A program made the position numbers and the translations under genes. A DNA stretch of 64,000 bases, taken from contig CAJTEM010000010.1 in assembly GCA_910575255.1 (NCBI GenBank), positions 90,197-154,196 on the forward strand. The letters are read 5' to 3'. Of the stretch, positions 25,280 through 34,211 are shown piece by piece (positions within the stretch are counted from its first letter, which is position 1; the number at the start of each line of letters is the position of its first letter). The DNA is from Lachnospiraceae bacterium (lineage in GTDB: Bacteria; Bacillota; Clostridia; Lachnospirales; Lachnospiraceae). The notes beneath the pieces were generated by a model. That model was not told the origin of the DNA. It made no database searches and was given only the letters and a program-made list of their open reading frames with translations.

Positions 25280-26248
25280 ATGATTAATGAGACCATACTA
25301 GCGATTATCATAGCCTTCGCCATCAGTGCGATACTTTGTCCGATTGTGATACCATTTCTTCACAAGCTCAAATTCGGACAGCAGGTCCGGACAGACGGGC
25401 CGCAGGCTCATCTGAAGAAGCAGGGAACGCCGACTATGGGAGGACTGGTGATTCTGACCAGTATTATTATTACCTCGCTTTTTTATATCCGTGATTATCC
25501 CAGGATTATTCCGGTGCTTTTCATGACGGTGGGCTTTGGGATCATCGGATTTCTGGATGATTATATCAAGATCGTGATGAAAAGGTCCGAGGGTCTGAAT
25601 CCCAGACAGAAGCTGGCAGGCCAGATACTGATTACAGGAGTATTCGTCTATTATCTGATGAATTCCAGTGAGACAGGTACCACGACCCTGATTCCGTTTA
25701 CCGGCGGTTTTGGGGAGGGGTATTTTCTGGATCTGGGGATTCTCTTTGTGCCTTTTGTATTCTGTGTGGTACTGGGAACAGATAACGGGGTCAATTTTAC
25801 AGACGGACTGGACGGACTCTGTACCAGTGTGACGATATTGGTTGCCACTTTTCTGACGATTGTGGCGATCGGGGAGGAGAGCGGCATCAGTCCGATCACC
25901 GGAGCTGTTGTGGGAAGCCTCCTTGGCTTTTTGCTGTTTAATGTCTATCCGGCAAGAGTATTTATGGGAGATACGGGGTCTCTGGCGCTCGGCGGTTTTG
26001 TGGCTTCGAGTGCACTGATGATGAAGATGCCGTTCTTTATTCCGATTATTGGAATGATTTATCTGGCGGAAGTTTTATCCGTTATCATTCAGGTCAGCTA
26101 TTTTAAGGCAACAAAAGGAAAGCGGATATTCCGGATGGCGCCGATCCATCATCATTTTGAGCTGGGAGGCTGGTCGGAGACGCGGGTGGTTGCGGTCTTT
26201 TCCATCACGACGGCGATACTCTGCCTTTTGGCCTATCTGGGACTGTGA
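25280..26248 (+). CDS. mraY: Phospho-N-acetylmuramoyl-pentapeptide transferase
   Basis: Makes lipid I from UDP-MurNAc-pentapeptide and undecaprenyl phosphate in the plasma membrane. 322 residues, about ten membrane helices. Family motifs: GTPTMGGLVI, FLDDYIK, the nucleotide-binding TDGLDGLCT, FMGDTGSLALGG and the HHHFELGGWSE end loop. ATG 25280 has AGGAGTGCAGC upstream. First gene after an internal promoter. Confidence 0.97.
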   Translation: MINETILAIIIAFAISAILCPIVIPFLHKLKFGQQVRTDGPQAHLKKQGTPTMGGLVILTSIIITSLFYIRDYPRIIPVLFMTVGFGIIGFLDDYIKIVMKRSEGLNPRQKLAGQILITGVFVYYLMNSSETGTTTLIPFTGGFGEGYFLDLGILFVPFVFCVVLGTDNGVNFTDGLDGLCTSVTILVATFLTIVAIGEESGISPITGAVVGSLLGFLLFNVYPARVFMGDTGSLALGGFVASSALMMKMPFFIPIIGMIYLAEVLSVIIQVSYFKATKGKRIFRMAPIHHHFELGGWSETRVVAVFSITTAILCLLAYLGL

Positions 26249-26325
26249 GACGAAGCGGCAGGTGCCGATACCATAGAGAGGAAGAGTTATGGACTGAGGA
26301 ACCATAACATGAGGAGGATAAGAAT

Positions 26326-27681
26326 ATGAACGATCAAAAAGTACTGGTAGCTGGTGCCGGCAAGAGCGGGATTGCTGCGGCAGAGCTGCTTTTGTCCCTG
26401 GGAGGAGAGGTGATTCTCTACGACGGCAATGACCGGCTGGACCGGGATAAGCTGAGAGCCGGTTTTGGGGAGGCGGCAAGGATCCATATTCTGTTAGGAG
26501 AGCTGCCAAGGACCGCTCTGGTGGGAGTGGAGCTGGCGATTATCAGTCCGGGGATTGCATTGGATGCTCCCTTTGTGACAGTGCTGGATGAGGCCGGGGT
26601 TCCGATCTGGGGTGAGATTCAGCTGGCTTATCATGTGGCAAAAGGAAGGTTGATTGCCATTACAGGGACGAACGGCAAGACGACGACCACTGCCCTGACC
26701 GGCGCTGTCATGAAGGCCTGGTTTGAAGAAGTATTTGTAGTCGGGAATATTGGAACTCCCTGTACAAGGCTTGCCCTCGACACTACGGATCGTTCGGTGA
26801 CAGTGGCAGAGGTTTCCAGCTTCCAGCTGGAGACAATCATGGATTACCGGCCGGATATCAGTGCGATTCTGAACATTACGCCGGATCATTTAAATCGTCA
26901 CGGGACCATGGAGAATTATATCGAGATCAAGGAACGGATCACGGCGAATCAGAGTGCTCAGGATTGTGTGGTACTGAACTATGAGGATCCGGTTCTTCGG
27001 GAATTCGGTGAAAGCAGTGAGTTGAAGCCGAAGGTGGTTTTTTTTAGCAGTGCCCGGCCGCTCACGGAGGGACTGTATCTGGAGGGGAATCAGATCCAGG
27101 TGGCCCACAGCGGAAAGAAAGAACCGCTGGTGGATGTCCGCGATCTGCAGCTTCTTGGCCGGCACAATTACGAGAATGTGATGGCGGCAGCGGCGATTGC
27201 GATTCGCATCGGTGTGCCCATGGAGGTGATCCGCAGGGTGGTGAAGGAATTTAAAGCAGTGGAGCATAGAATTGAATTTGTGCTGGAGCGTGCCGGGGTG
27301 AAATACTATAACGATTCCAAGGGAACAAATCCGGATGCGGCGATCCAGGCAATCCGCGCCATGCCAGGCCCGACAGTGCTCATTGCCGGCGGCTATGATA
27401 AGCACAGTGAATACGATGAGTGGATCGGGGAGTTTGGAGACAAGGTGAAATACCTGGTTCTGATCGGACAGACGAGAGATAAGATTGCAGAATGTGCCCG
27501 GGCACATGGATTTAATGATATCATGTATGCAGAGGATATGGAGGAAGCCGTACATGTCTGCGCCGCTTATGCTGACGCCGGCGACAGCGTGCTTCTGTCT
27601 CCTGCCTGTGCCAGTTGGGGGATGTTTGCGAATTATGAGCAGCGGGGAAATATTTTCAAAGAGTGCGTAAGAAATCTGTAA
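26326..27681 (+). CDS. murD: UDP-N-acetylmuramoyl-L-alanine:D-glutamate ligase
   Basis: ATP-dependent addition of D-Glu to UDP-MurNAc-L-Ala in the cytoplasm. 451 residues. N-terminal Rossmann-like loop VLVAGAGKSGIAAAELL, Mur ligase P-loop ITGTNGKTTTTALTG near residue 115, NITPDHLNRHGTM, LLGRHNYENVMAA, NDSKGTNPDA and SPACASWGMF at the end. Start ATG 26326 follows GAGGAGGATAAGA. It sits 77 bp after mraY. Its stop is in the same frame as ftsW 63 bp later. Confidence 0.97.
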   Translation: MNDQKVLVAGAGKSGIAAAELLLSLGGEVILYDGNDRLDRDKLRAGFGEAARIHILLGELPRTALVGVELAIISPGIALDAPFVTVLDEAGVPIWGEIQLAYHVAKGRLIAITGTNGKTTTTALTGAVMKAWFEEVFVVGNIGTPCTRLALDTTDRSVTVAEVSSFQLETIMDYRPDISAILNITPDHLNRHGTMENYIEIKERITANQSAQDCVVLNYEDPVLREFGESSELKPKVVFFSSARPLTEGLYLEGNQIQVAHSGKKEPLVDVRDLQLLGRHNYENVMAAAAIAIRIGVPMEVIRRVVKEFKAVEHRIEFVLERAGVKYYNDSKGTNPDAAIQAIRAMPGPTVLIAGGYDKHSEYDEWIGEFGDKVKYLVLIGQTRDKIAECARAHGFNDIMYAEDMEEAVHVCAAYADAGDSVLLSPACASWGMFANYEQRGNIFKECVRNL

Positions 27682-27744
27682 GGTGTTATCAAGGGATCAG
27701 AAGCTGCCGTAGATGTTCTGGCAGCCGGAGAGGAGGGAGGGTAT

Positions 27745-28878
27745 CTGGCGAAAAAGAATAAGCCAAAACGGTTCTATGATTACAGCCTGTTGTTCAGCGT
27801 GATCTTTGTGACGGCATTTGGCCTGGTGATGATTTACAGCGCCAGCTCTTATACGGCTCAGCTGCAGCACGGAGATGCTTCTTACTATATGATGCGACAG
27901 CTGAAGATTTCCATGAGCGGCCTTATGATGGCACTCGTTATTTCGAAGCTGGATTATCACTGGTACGCCCGCTTTGCTTTGCTGGCTTATGTGTTTTCTT
28001 ATGTCCTGATGATTGCAGTGGCACTTATGGGGCATGATTCACACGGGAGTCGGCGCTGGCTGAGCCTGGGTGGCATTACCTTTCAGCCGACAGAGTTTGT
28101 CAAGATCGTTTTGATTGTACTTTTGGCAGCAGTGATTACTCAGATGGGAAAAAAGATCAATTCCCTGCGGGCAGTAGGAATGGTGGCAGTACTCACCTTA
28201 CCAATTGCTGGCCTGGTGGCTGCCAATAACTTAAGCTCCGGGATCATCATTGTCGGGATCGCGTTTTTTATGTTGTTCGTGGCATGTGAAAAGAAATGGC
28301 CGTTTTTTCTTTGTGCGGCTGCCGGAGGAGTAGTGGTGGCAATTGCAGGACCGTTGGCCTATGCCCTGGAGAAGATTAAGCTTTTAAAACCATATCAGCT
28401 GGAGCGGATTTATGTATGGCTGGATCCGGAGGCTTATCCCATGGATGGCGGATTTCAGGTTCTGCAGGGTCTGTATGCGATCGGATCCGGCGGTCTGGTC
28501 GGCAAGGGACTGGGAGAGAGCATCCAGAAGATGGGGTTTGTTCCTGAGGCTCAGAATGATTATATTTTTGCCATTATCTGCGAGGAACTGGGACTGTTCG
28601 GCGCCATTTCGGTAATTCTGATTTTTTTGTTTTTGATTTATCGTTTTATGTTGATTGCCGCGAATGCCCCGGATCTGTTTGGAGCGCTTCTCGTAGTAGG
28701 TGTGATGGGGCATATTGCCATTCAGGTCATTTTAAATATCGCCGTCGTGACCAATACCATTCCCAATACAGGGATCACGTTGCCTTTTATCAGTTACGGG
28801 GGTACGTCAGTGATGTTTCTAATGATTGAGATGGGGATGGTTCTGAGTGTTTCCAACCAGATCCGGCTGGAAAAGTAG
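27745..28878 (+). CDS. ftsW: FtsW/SpoVE-type lipid II polymerase, apparent CTG start
   Basis: SEDS-family glycosyltransferase that polymerises lipid II with a class B PBP at the septum. From CTG 27745 the product is 377 residues, starting with a basic segment (AKKNKPKRFYDY) and about ten membrane helices. Motifs: MIYSASSY, SRRWLSLGGITFQPTEFVKI, the PAQNDYIF-like PEAQNDYIFAIICEELG, and GITLPFISYGGTS. Only TTG 27790 is a conventional start, but it falls inside the first membrane helix and has no ribosome site; CTG 27745 has AGGAGGGAGG 8 nt upstream, so I take it as the start. Division versus sporulation (SpoVE) role cannot be told from sequence. Confidence 0.9.
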   Translation: MAKKNKPKRFYDYSLLFSVIFVTAFGLVMIYSASSYTAQLQHGDASYYMMRQLKISMSGLMMALVISKLDYHWYARFALLAYVFSYVLMIAVALMGHDSHGSRRWLSLGGITFQPTEFVKIVLIVLLAAVITQMGKKINSLRAVGMVAVLTLPIAGLVAANNLSSGIIIVGIAFFMLFVACEKKWPFFLCAAAGGVVVAIAGPLAYALEKIKLLKPYQLERIYVWLDPEAYPMDGGFQVLQGLYAIGSGGLVGKGLGESIQKMGFVPEAQNDYIFAIICEELGLFGAISVILIFLFLIYRFMLIAANAPDLFGALLVVGVMGHIAIQVILNIAVVTNTIPNTGITLPFISYGGTSVMFLMIEMGMVLSVSNQIRLEK

Positions 28879-28938
28879 AACCATTTTCTGAATCATACAT
28901 AGGATAGAATATAGGCAAATACCACGGGAGGTAGCGGA

Positions 28939-30192
28939 TTGTCTGTCATTCGAATCCAGGGCGTGAGGAGTCTTGAGGGAGAGATCGGAATTCAGGGTTC
29001 TAAAAATGCCGTGCTGCCGGTTATGGCAGCCTCTTTGCTTCATAACGGAACGATTGTGATAAAGAATGTTCCCCAAATTCAGGACGTCTTCTGCATGATG
29101 GAGATCCTGGAGGCTTTGGGCTGTGAATGCCAGCTGAAGCAGCATGAGCTTTTGATCGACACCCGGAGATTGAGGGAAAGCCAGGTGCCGGTAAGGCTGG
29201 GAAAGCAGATGAGATCTTCGATCATGCTGTTAGGTCCGCTGCTGGGACGGTTTCACAAGGCAAAGACCTGCTATCCGGGAGGCTGCGTGATCGGCAGGAG
29301 ACCGATTGATCTGCATCTTCTGGCGTTGCGTCAGCTGGGGGCAGATATTGACTGCGAGGGCGAGCAGATCACGGTCCGGGCAGATAAGCTGCAGGGGACG
29401 GATCTGAGACTGTCTTTTCCGAGTGTCGGGGCCACGGAGAATGCCCTGATGGCTGCCGCAGCGGCAAAAGGGGTGACACGTATTTACGGTGCGGCCAGGG
29501 AGCCGGAAATCGAGGTGCTTTGTCGTTTCCTGGAGGCGATGGGAGTGCGGATTGACGGGATTGGCGGCAGCCTTCTGACAGTTCATGGGGGAGAAAGGCT
29601 GCAGGATGTGGAATTTCGTGTGCCGGGAGACCGGATTGTGGCTGGTACTTATCTGGGGGCACTGATGGTGGCGGGAGGAGAGCTGTGCCTTCTGGGAGCG
29701 CCGACAGATCACATGGCAGGGACCCTGACAGCACTTAGGCAGGCGGGGTGTTTGTGTAAGCTGTACCCGGATCGGATTTATGCCCGGATGAAGGAAAGAC
29801 CGCAGCCAATGGACTTAAGTACTGGTCCCTATCCGGAATTTCCCACGGATCTGCAGTCAGTGATGCTGGCGGTAGCTTCTGTGGCACAGGGAAGATCGCG
29901 GATCCGGGAGACAGTTTTTGAAGAGAGATTTGCCACGGCAGGGGAGCTGAAAAAAATGGGTGCGGATATTTCCGTAGAGGAGGGAACCGCATATGTGACC
30001 GGAGGCTACCCTCTGGCAGGCGGAGAGGTCTGTGCCGCTGATCTGCGTGGCGGAGCGGCCCTGGTGACGGCAGGTCTTGCCTCAGAGGGAGAGAGCCGTA
30101 TCCACGGATATTTCCATATCAGCCGGGGATACGAGGATATCTGCCGGGATTTGTCAGCAGTGGGGGCAGCCATATCTTTGAAAGAGGATTGA
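28939..30192 (+). CDS. murA: UDP-N-acetylglucosamine 1-carboxyvinyltransferase
   Basis: Catalyses the first committed step of peptidoglycan synthesis, PEP transfer to UDP-GlcNAc; target of fosfomycin. 417 residues with SKNAVLPVMAASLL, the catalytic cysteine 116 in PGGCVIGRRPID, PSVGATEN, EFPTDLQ and FEERFATAGELKKMGA. It starts with TTG 28939, with GGGAGG 7 nt upstream. The enzyme occupies the place between ftsW and ftsQ where murG (and often murB/murC) is found in many Firmicutes; no murG, murC or murE is in this window. Having the Cys, it should be fosfomycin-sensitive in principle. Confidence 0.95.
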   Translation: MSVIRIQGVRSLEGEIGIQGSKNAVLPVMAASLLHNGTIVIKNVPQIQDVFCMMEILEALGCECQLKQHELLIDTRRLRESQVPVRLGKQMRSSIMLLGPLLGRFHKAKTCYPGGCVIGRRPIDLHLLALRQLGADIDCEGEQITVRADKLQGTDLRLSFPSVGATENALMAAAAAKGVTRIYGAAREPEIEVLCRFLEAMGVRIDGIGGSLLTVHGGERLQDVEFRVPGDRIVAGTYLGALMVAGGELCLLGAPTDHMAGTLTALRQAGCLCKLYPDRIYARMKERPQPMDLSTGPYPEFPTDLQSVMLAVASVAQGRSRIRETVFEERFATAGELKKMGADISVEEGTAYVTGGYPLAGGEVCAADLRGGAALVTAGLASEGESRIHGYFHISRGYEDICRDLSAVGAAISLKED

Positions 30193-30195
30193 TGC

Positions 30196-30921
30196 ATGCA
30201 GCAGATACAACACGGGAAAAAAAGAAAGTTTCAGCTGGCAGCGGCAGCTGCCATGCTGCTTATGGTGTGCCTGCTTTTTTCTGTCAGGATTACCCAGGTA
30301 GAGGTTACAGGCAACGAACGGTATACCCAGGAACAGATTACAGATCTTCTCTTCCCGGATTCTATGAGCCGGAATGCGCTGCTCTGCTTTTGGAATGATC
30401 GGTTAAAGGAGCATATTTCGATTCCCTTTGTGGAAGATTACGAGATTGTGTTTCAGGCCCTGAACCGGGTGGAGGTAATCGTATACGAAAAGAGTGTGGT
30501 GGGTTATGTATCCTACATGAGCAGCTATATGTATTTTGATAAAGATGGTATCATTGTGGAAAGTGCGAATGAAGCTCTGCCGGGGATTCCGCTGATTACC
30601 GGATTGAAGTTCGGCCAGATCGTTCTTTACGAGAAGCTGCCTTTGGAGGAAGAGGGGATTTTCCAGGAGATTTTGAATCTGACCCAGATTCTTGCAGTCA
30701 ATCATCTCCAGGTAGACCGGATTCAGTATGGGAGGTACAAAGATATCACATTGTATATGAAGGATATCGAGGTTTTATTGGGAAGCGGAGGCAACTTAAA
30801 CGGCAAGATATCAGAACTGAGAGATATGCTTCCTCAGCTCGAGGGGGTGAAGGGAATCCTTCATCTTGAGGATTATGATGAAGCCAACATCCGTGCAGGT
30901 TACACTTTGGAACCCAAATAA
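30196..30921 (+). CDS. ftsQ: FtsQ/DivIB cell division protein
   Basis: 241 residues: short basic cytoplasmic tail (KKRK), one membrane helix (about 12-30), a POTRA domain (RITQVEVTGNERYTQEQITD) and the FtsQ-type beta domain (VIVYEKSVVGYVSYMSSYMY, YFDKDGIIVES). It links early and late divisome proteins at the membrane. ATG 30196 begins 3 bp after the murA stop. The C-terminus is shorter than in Bacillus DivIB. Assignment rests on the POTRA motif and dcw position. Confidence 0.88.
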   Translation: MQQIQHGKKRKFQLAAAAAMLLMVCLLFSVRITQVEVTGNERYTQEQITDLLFPDSMSRNALLCFWNDRLKEHISIPFVEDYEIVFQALNRVEVIVYEKSVVGYVSYMSSYMYFDKDGIIVESANEALPGIPLITGLKFGQIVLYEKLPLEEEGIFQEILNLTQILAVNHLQVDRIQYGRYKDITLYMKDIEVLLGSGGNLNGKISELRDMLPQLEGVKGILHLEDYDEANIRAGYTLEPK

Positions 30922-30986
30922 CCGGGAATTGTCAGGATTAATTCTAAGAGGGAAGAAAAACTTGCGAAGTTTTTGTAAAATAACGG

Positions 30987-31015
30987 TTGATATTTTTTAA
31001 AAAATCACATATAGT
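30987..31015 (+). promoter_or_regulatory. Promoter of ftsZ
   Basis: TTGATA (30987-30992) and TATAGT (31010-31015) with a 17-bp spacer, in the AT-rich 177-bp gap between ftsQ and ftsZ. This allows ftsZ expression separate from the upstream cluster. Confidence 0.7.
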
Positions 31016-31098
31016 ATTAGATAGAGCAGATTGAGAATGCATATGAAGGGCGATATGTGCAGGGATGGATCTGAAAGGGCCGAAGGAGGAAGAAAGTC

Positions 31099-32331
31099 TT
31101 GTTAGAGATTAAGATAAATGAAGCGGAGAATTCTGCAAGGATTGTGGTAATCGGAGTCGGTGGTGCAGGGAATAATGCGGTGAACCGCATGATTGAGGAG
31201 AATATTGCCGGGGTGGAGTTCATTGGGATCAATACGGACAAGCAGGCGCTGCAGTTCTGCAAAGCGCCCACTGCTATGCAGATCGGTGAAAAGCTGACCA
31301 AGGGGCTGGGCGCGGGAGCTAAGCCGGAGGTAGGACAGAAGGCAGCCGAGGAGAACTCGGACGAGCTTGCCCAGGCGATGAAGGGAGCTGATATGGTTTT
31401 CGTCACCTGTGGTATGGGAGGCGGTACCGGTACCGGAGCGGCTCCGGTGATTGCCCGTCTGGCGAAGGATATGGGGATCCTGACCGTAGGTGTGGTGACC
31501 AAGCCATTCCGTTTTGAGGCCAAGACACGTATGACGAATGCCCTGAGCGGAATTGAGCGTCTCAAGGAGAGCGTGGATACCCTGATCGTGATTCCGAACG
31601 ACAAGCTTCTGGAGATCGTAGACCGACGGACCACTATGCCGGATGCCCTGCGCAAGGCGGATGAGGTTCTGCAGCAGGCTGTTCAGGGGATCACGGACCT
31701 GATCAATGTACCAGGACTGATCAACCTGGATTTTGCCGATGTGCAGACCGTCATGACAGACAAAGGGATCGCCCATATCGGAATCGGACATGCCAAAGGA
31801 GACGAGAAGGCTCTGGAGGCTGTGAAGCAGGCGGTGTCCAGCCCGCTTTTGGAGACCACAATCGAAGGCGCTACGCATGTGATTATCAATATTTCCGGAG
31901 ATATCAGCCTGATTGAAGCGAATGAAGCGGCAAGCTATGTGCAGGAGCTGGCCGGTGATGATGCCAATATTATCTTTGGAGCTATGTATGATGAGAATGC
32001 ACAGGATGAGGCCAGTATCACGGTGATTGCCACCGGGCTTGACGGTCACAGTGCGGGTGGAGCTGCCTCTGTGAACAAGGCGATGGCCGGCTTCAATAAC
32101 TATAAACCGAAGATGCCCGGCGGCATGAATTTTAATAATCAGGGAGCCAACTCGGCAGCGGCGGCAGCAGAAGCAAGCGCCACAGCCAGACCGTCACAGC
32201 AGCCCATGCAGCCGAAGCCGTCGCAGCAGCCTGCGGGAACCCAGCAGGGAGTTCCTGCTCAGTCAGCATACCGTCCGATGAACCGGGATGTTCAGATCAA
32301 TATTCCGGACTTTTTGAAGAATAAGCGCTGA
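31099..32331 (+). CDS. ftsZ: Cell division GTPase FtsZ
   Basis: Tubulin-like GTPase that forms the Z-ring. 410 residues. [13 protein letters not shown] at residues 19-31, tubulin signature GGGTGTG at 107-113, the T7-loop [11 protein letters not shown] and a variable Gln/Pro/Ala-rich linker (about 340-395). The conserved C-terminal peptide [13 protein letters not shown] binds FtsA, SepF or ZapA-type partners. The start is TTG 31099 with GGAGGAAGAAAG upstream. It ends at a strong terminator and is directly upstream of the sporulation block. Confidence 0.97.
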   Translation: MLEIKINEAENSARIVVIGVGGAGNNAVNRMIEENIAGVEFIGINTDKQALQFCKAPTAMQIGEKLTKGLGAGAKPEVGQKAAEENSDELAQAMKGADMVFVTCGMGGGTGTGAAPVIARLAKDMGILTVGVVTKPFRFEAKTRMTNALSGIERLKESVDTLIVIPNDKLLEIVDRRTTMPDALRKADEVLQQAVQGITDLINVPGLINLDFADVQTVMTDKGIAHIGIGHAKGDEKALEAVKQAVSSPLLETTIEGATHVIINISGDISLIEANEAASYVQELAGDDANIIFGAMYDENAQDEASITVIATGLDGHSAGGAASVNKAMAGFNNYKPKMPGGMNFNNQGANSAAAAAEASATARPSQQPMQPKPSQQPAGTQQGVPAQSAYRPMNRDVQINIPDFLKNKR

Positions 32332-32389
32332 CAGAAGGTTTTGGAGCCGCAAGAGGAGGACAGAACAGAATAACGGAACGGAACACCAG

Positions 32390-32428
32390 AAAGACAGAAA
32401 CACAAGATGTGGTTTCTGTCTTTTTTTG
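32390..32428 (+). terminator. Terminator after ftsZ
   Basis: AAGACAGAAAC (32391-32401) pairs with GTTTCTGTCTT (32412-32422), followed by TTTTTG. It isolates ftsZ from spoIIGA. Confidence 0.92.
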
Positions 32429-32492
32429 TCGCACAAAAAATCGGATCAGCTCTCCGGGTTTGACAAAATTTTCCACACCAAGTGATTATAAT
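32427..32492 (+). promoter_or_regulatory. Spo0A-type spoIIG promoter with an over-long spacer
   Basis: A perfect TTGACA (32460-32465) and perfect TATAAT (32487-32492) are 21 bp apart instead of 17. A near-match to the 0A box TGNCGAA overlaps the -35 (TGACAAA, 32461-32467), and another, TGTCGCA, lies at 32427-32433. In Bacillus subtilis the spoIIG promoter likewise has a long spacer (about 22 bp) and needs Spo0A-P bound at boxes upstream of and overlapping the -35 to let sigma-A RNA polymerase open it. Confidence 0.68.
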
Positions 32493-32532
32493 AATAGAAG
32501 CTGGAAAAGCGGGGAGGTGGGGCATTTCAAGT

Positions 32533-33405
32533 GTGACAGCCACGTTATATCTGGACGTATTTTTTCTGGTTAATTTCGGAATGGATTATATGCTGCTTGC
32601 GCTGGTCGGGCGACTGCTCCATCTGGCGGCATCCCGTCGCCGGTTGGCGGCAGCCTCTCTGGCCGGGGCAGTGTGGGCCTGTTTGGATTTGATGATTCCA
32701 GAATTAGACGGATGGGCAGAGCTTCTTGTAACATGGCTGGGAATTGGAGGAATGATGGTAATTCTGGCCTTTGGCAGCAAAAGCTCTTTGCATGTACAGA
32801 CCGGAGGAAAGGGAAGGCCGGGACGGATAGAGCTTACACATATCGGAAGCTGTCTGGTCACATTCTGGCTCGTCAGTGTGATGGCCGGGGGTATCTTTGG
32901 CGCATTGGGGGACCAGACGCCAGCTGGTGTCTATTTGTCCGGAACCAGGGCTGTTCGTCAGTGGCCGCTGCTTCCCTGGTGCTTTTTGGTTGCCGGAATC
33001 TATTTTGGCATCTGTGCCGGAATTCGTCTGGCAAAGAGAAAAGCCGGAGAGCAAAAGCTGCTTTGCCGTGTAAAACTGTTTTACCGGGGAAAAGAGCTTG
33101 TAGTTACAGCACTGTGGGATACCGGCAATCGGCTGTATGAGCCCTATGGCAATCAGCCGGTCCATGTGGTTACGAAGCAGGTTTCGTTAAAGCTGTGCAG
33201 GAGTGTGCCGCAGCTGATCTACATTCCCTTTCGGACCGTGGGAGAAGAGTATGGCATGATGCCTGGGATCCGGATTGATGCGATGGAGGTGGAGAGAGAG
33301 GGAAACGTGATTCGCCGCTATGACCGTCCCTGGCTGGCCATCAGCAAAAGGCCGCTGTCTCTCGAAAATCGTTATGAGATGCTTCTGCATGGCTCAGAAA
33401 GATAA
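32533..33405 (+). CDS. spoIIGA: Sigma-E processing aspartyl protease SpoIIGA
   Basis: About 290 residues: five or so N-terminal membrane helices ([20 protein letters not shown] first) and a cytoplasmic protease domain with the catalytic [14 protein letters not shown] motif (single Asp, dimeric aspartyl protease). It removes the pro-peptide of sigma-E in the mother cell on a SpoIIR signal. The start is uncertain: GTG 32533 gives a typical N-terminus but is 16 nt from GGAGG; an ATT at 32524 has better spacing; GTG 32482 precedes the ribosome site and is unlikely. Its substrate, sigE, is the next gene, 65 bp on. Confidence 0.92.
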   Translation: MTATLYLDVFFLVNFGMDYMLLALVGRLLHLAASRRRLAAASLAGAVWACLDLMIPELDGWAELLVTWLGIGGMMVILAFGSKSSLHVQTGGKGRPGRIELTHIGSCLVTFWLVSVMAGGIFGALGDQTPAGVYLSGTRAVRQWPLLPWCFLVAGIYFGICAGIRLAKRKAGEQKLLCRVKLFYRGKELVVTALWDTGNRLYEPYGNQPVHVVTKQVSLKLCRSVPQLIYIPFRTVGEEYGMMPGIRIDAMEVEREGNVIRRYDRPWLAISKRPLSLENRYEMLLHGSER

Positions 33406-33470
33406 GTGAAAAGAGAAGCTTTGAAATTCCGGAAAATGAAAATGAGAAAACTTGGAGGAATTGTGAAGAA

Positions 33471-34211
33471 ATGATAGTAAAGGTTTCCATACCGAATCGA
33501 TTTCAGTTTAAGGCGGCTCCGTCTTTTACAACGATGCTCTGGCAGCGTCAGGGAGAGGTACATTACATAGGTGGTGCGGATATCCTGCCGCCGCCTCTGG
33601 ACACCAAGGAGGAAGCGGATATGATTGCGCGTTTGGGAACAGAAGGAGAGAAAGAAGCCCGCTCTTTGTTGATTGAGCATAATCTGCGGCTGGTAGTCTA
33701 TATTGCCAAAAAGTTTGATAATACCTGTGTAGGGGTGGAGGATCTGATATCAATCGGAACCATCGGACTGATCAAGGCGATCAATACCTTTAATCCGGAA
33801 AAGAATATCAAGCTGGCAACCTATGCTTCCCGCTGTATTGAAAACGAGATTTTGATGTACCTGCGCAGGAATAACAAGACCCGGATGGAGGTATCAATCG
33901 ATGAACCGTTGAATGTAGACTGGGACGGTAATGAGCTTTTGCTGTCAGATATTCTGGGAACAGACGAGGATATTATCTATCGGGATCTGGAGGACGAGAC
34001 AGAGAAAAGTCTGTTAAACCATGCTATCAGTTGTCTGAATCCCAGAGAGAGAAAGATTGTGGAGCTGCGTTACGGGCTGAAGGATGCGGACGGAAACGAA
34101 ATGACTCAGAAAGAGGTAGCAGATCTGCTGGGAATTTCCCAGTCTTACATATCCCGTTTGGAAAAAAAGATCATGAAACGGCTGAAAAAGGAGATTGTCC
34201 GGCTTGAGTGA
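33471..34211 (+). CDS. sigE: RNA polymerase sporulation sigma factor sigma-E (pro-form)
   Basis: Mother-cell sigma factor. 246 residues. An N-terminal pro-sequence precedes [13 protein letters not shown], the junction matching the YYIGGSEALPPPL region of Bacillus pro-sigma-E where SpoIIGA cleaves. Region 2 ([38 protein letters not shown]) and region 4 (REIVxLRYG-like [41 protein letters not shown]) are complete. ATG 33471 follows TTGGAGGAATTG. In most sporeformers sigG follows; here spoIIP does. Confidence 0.96.
   Translation: MIVKVSIPNRFQFKAAPSFTTMLWQRQGEVHYIGGADILPPPLDTKEEADMIARLGTEGEKEARSLLIEHNLRLVVYIAKKFDNTCVGVEDLISIGTIGLIKAINTFNPEKNIKLATYASRCIENEILMYLRRNNKTRMEVSIDEPLNVDWDGNELLLSDILGTDEDIIYRDLEDETEKSLLNHAISCLNPRERKIVELRYGLKDADGNEMTQKEVADLLGISQSYISRLEKKIMKRLKKEIVRLE

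Noticed and set aside
31102..32049. 315-codon minus-strand ORF opposite ftsZ
   Set aside because: ftsZ on the plus strand is certain by motif; the antisense product is His/Leu-rich with no known pattern and no ribosome site.
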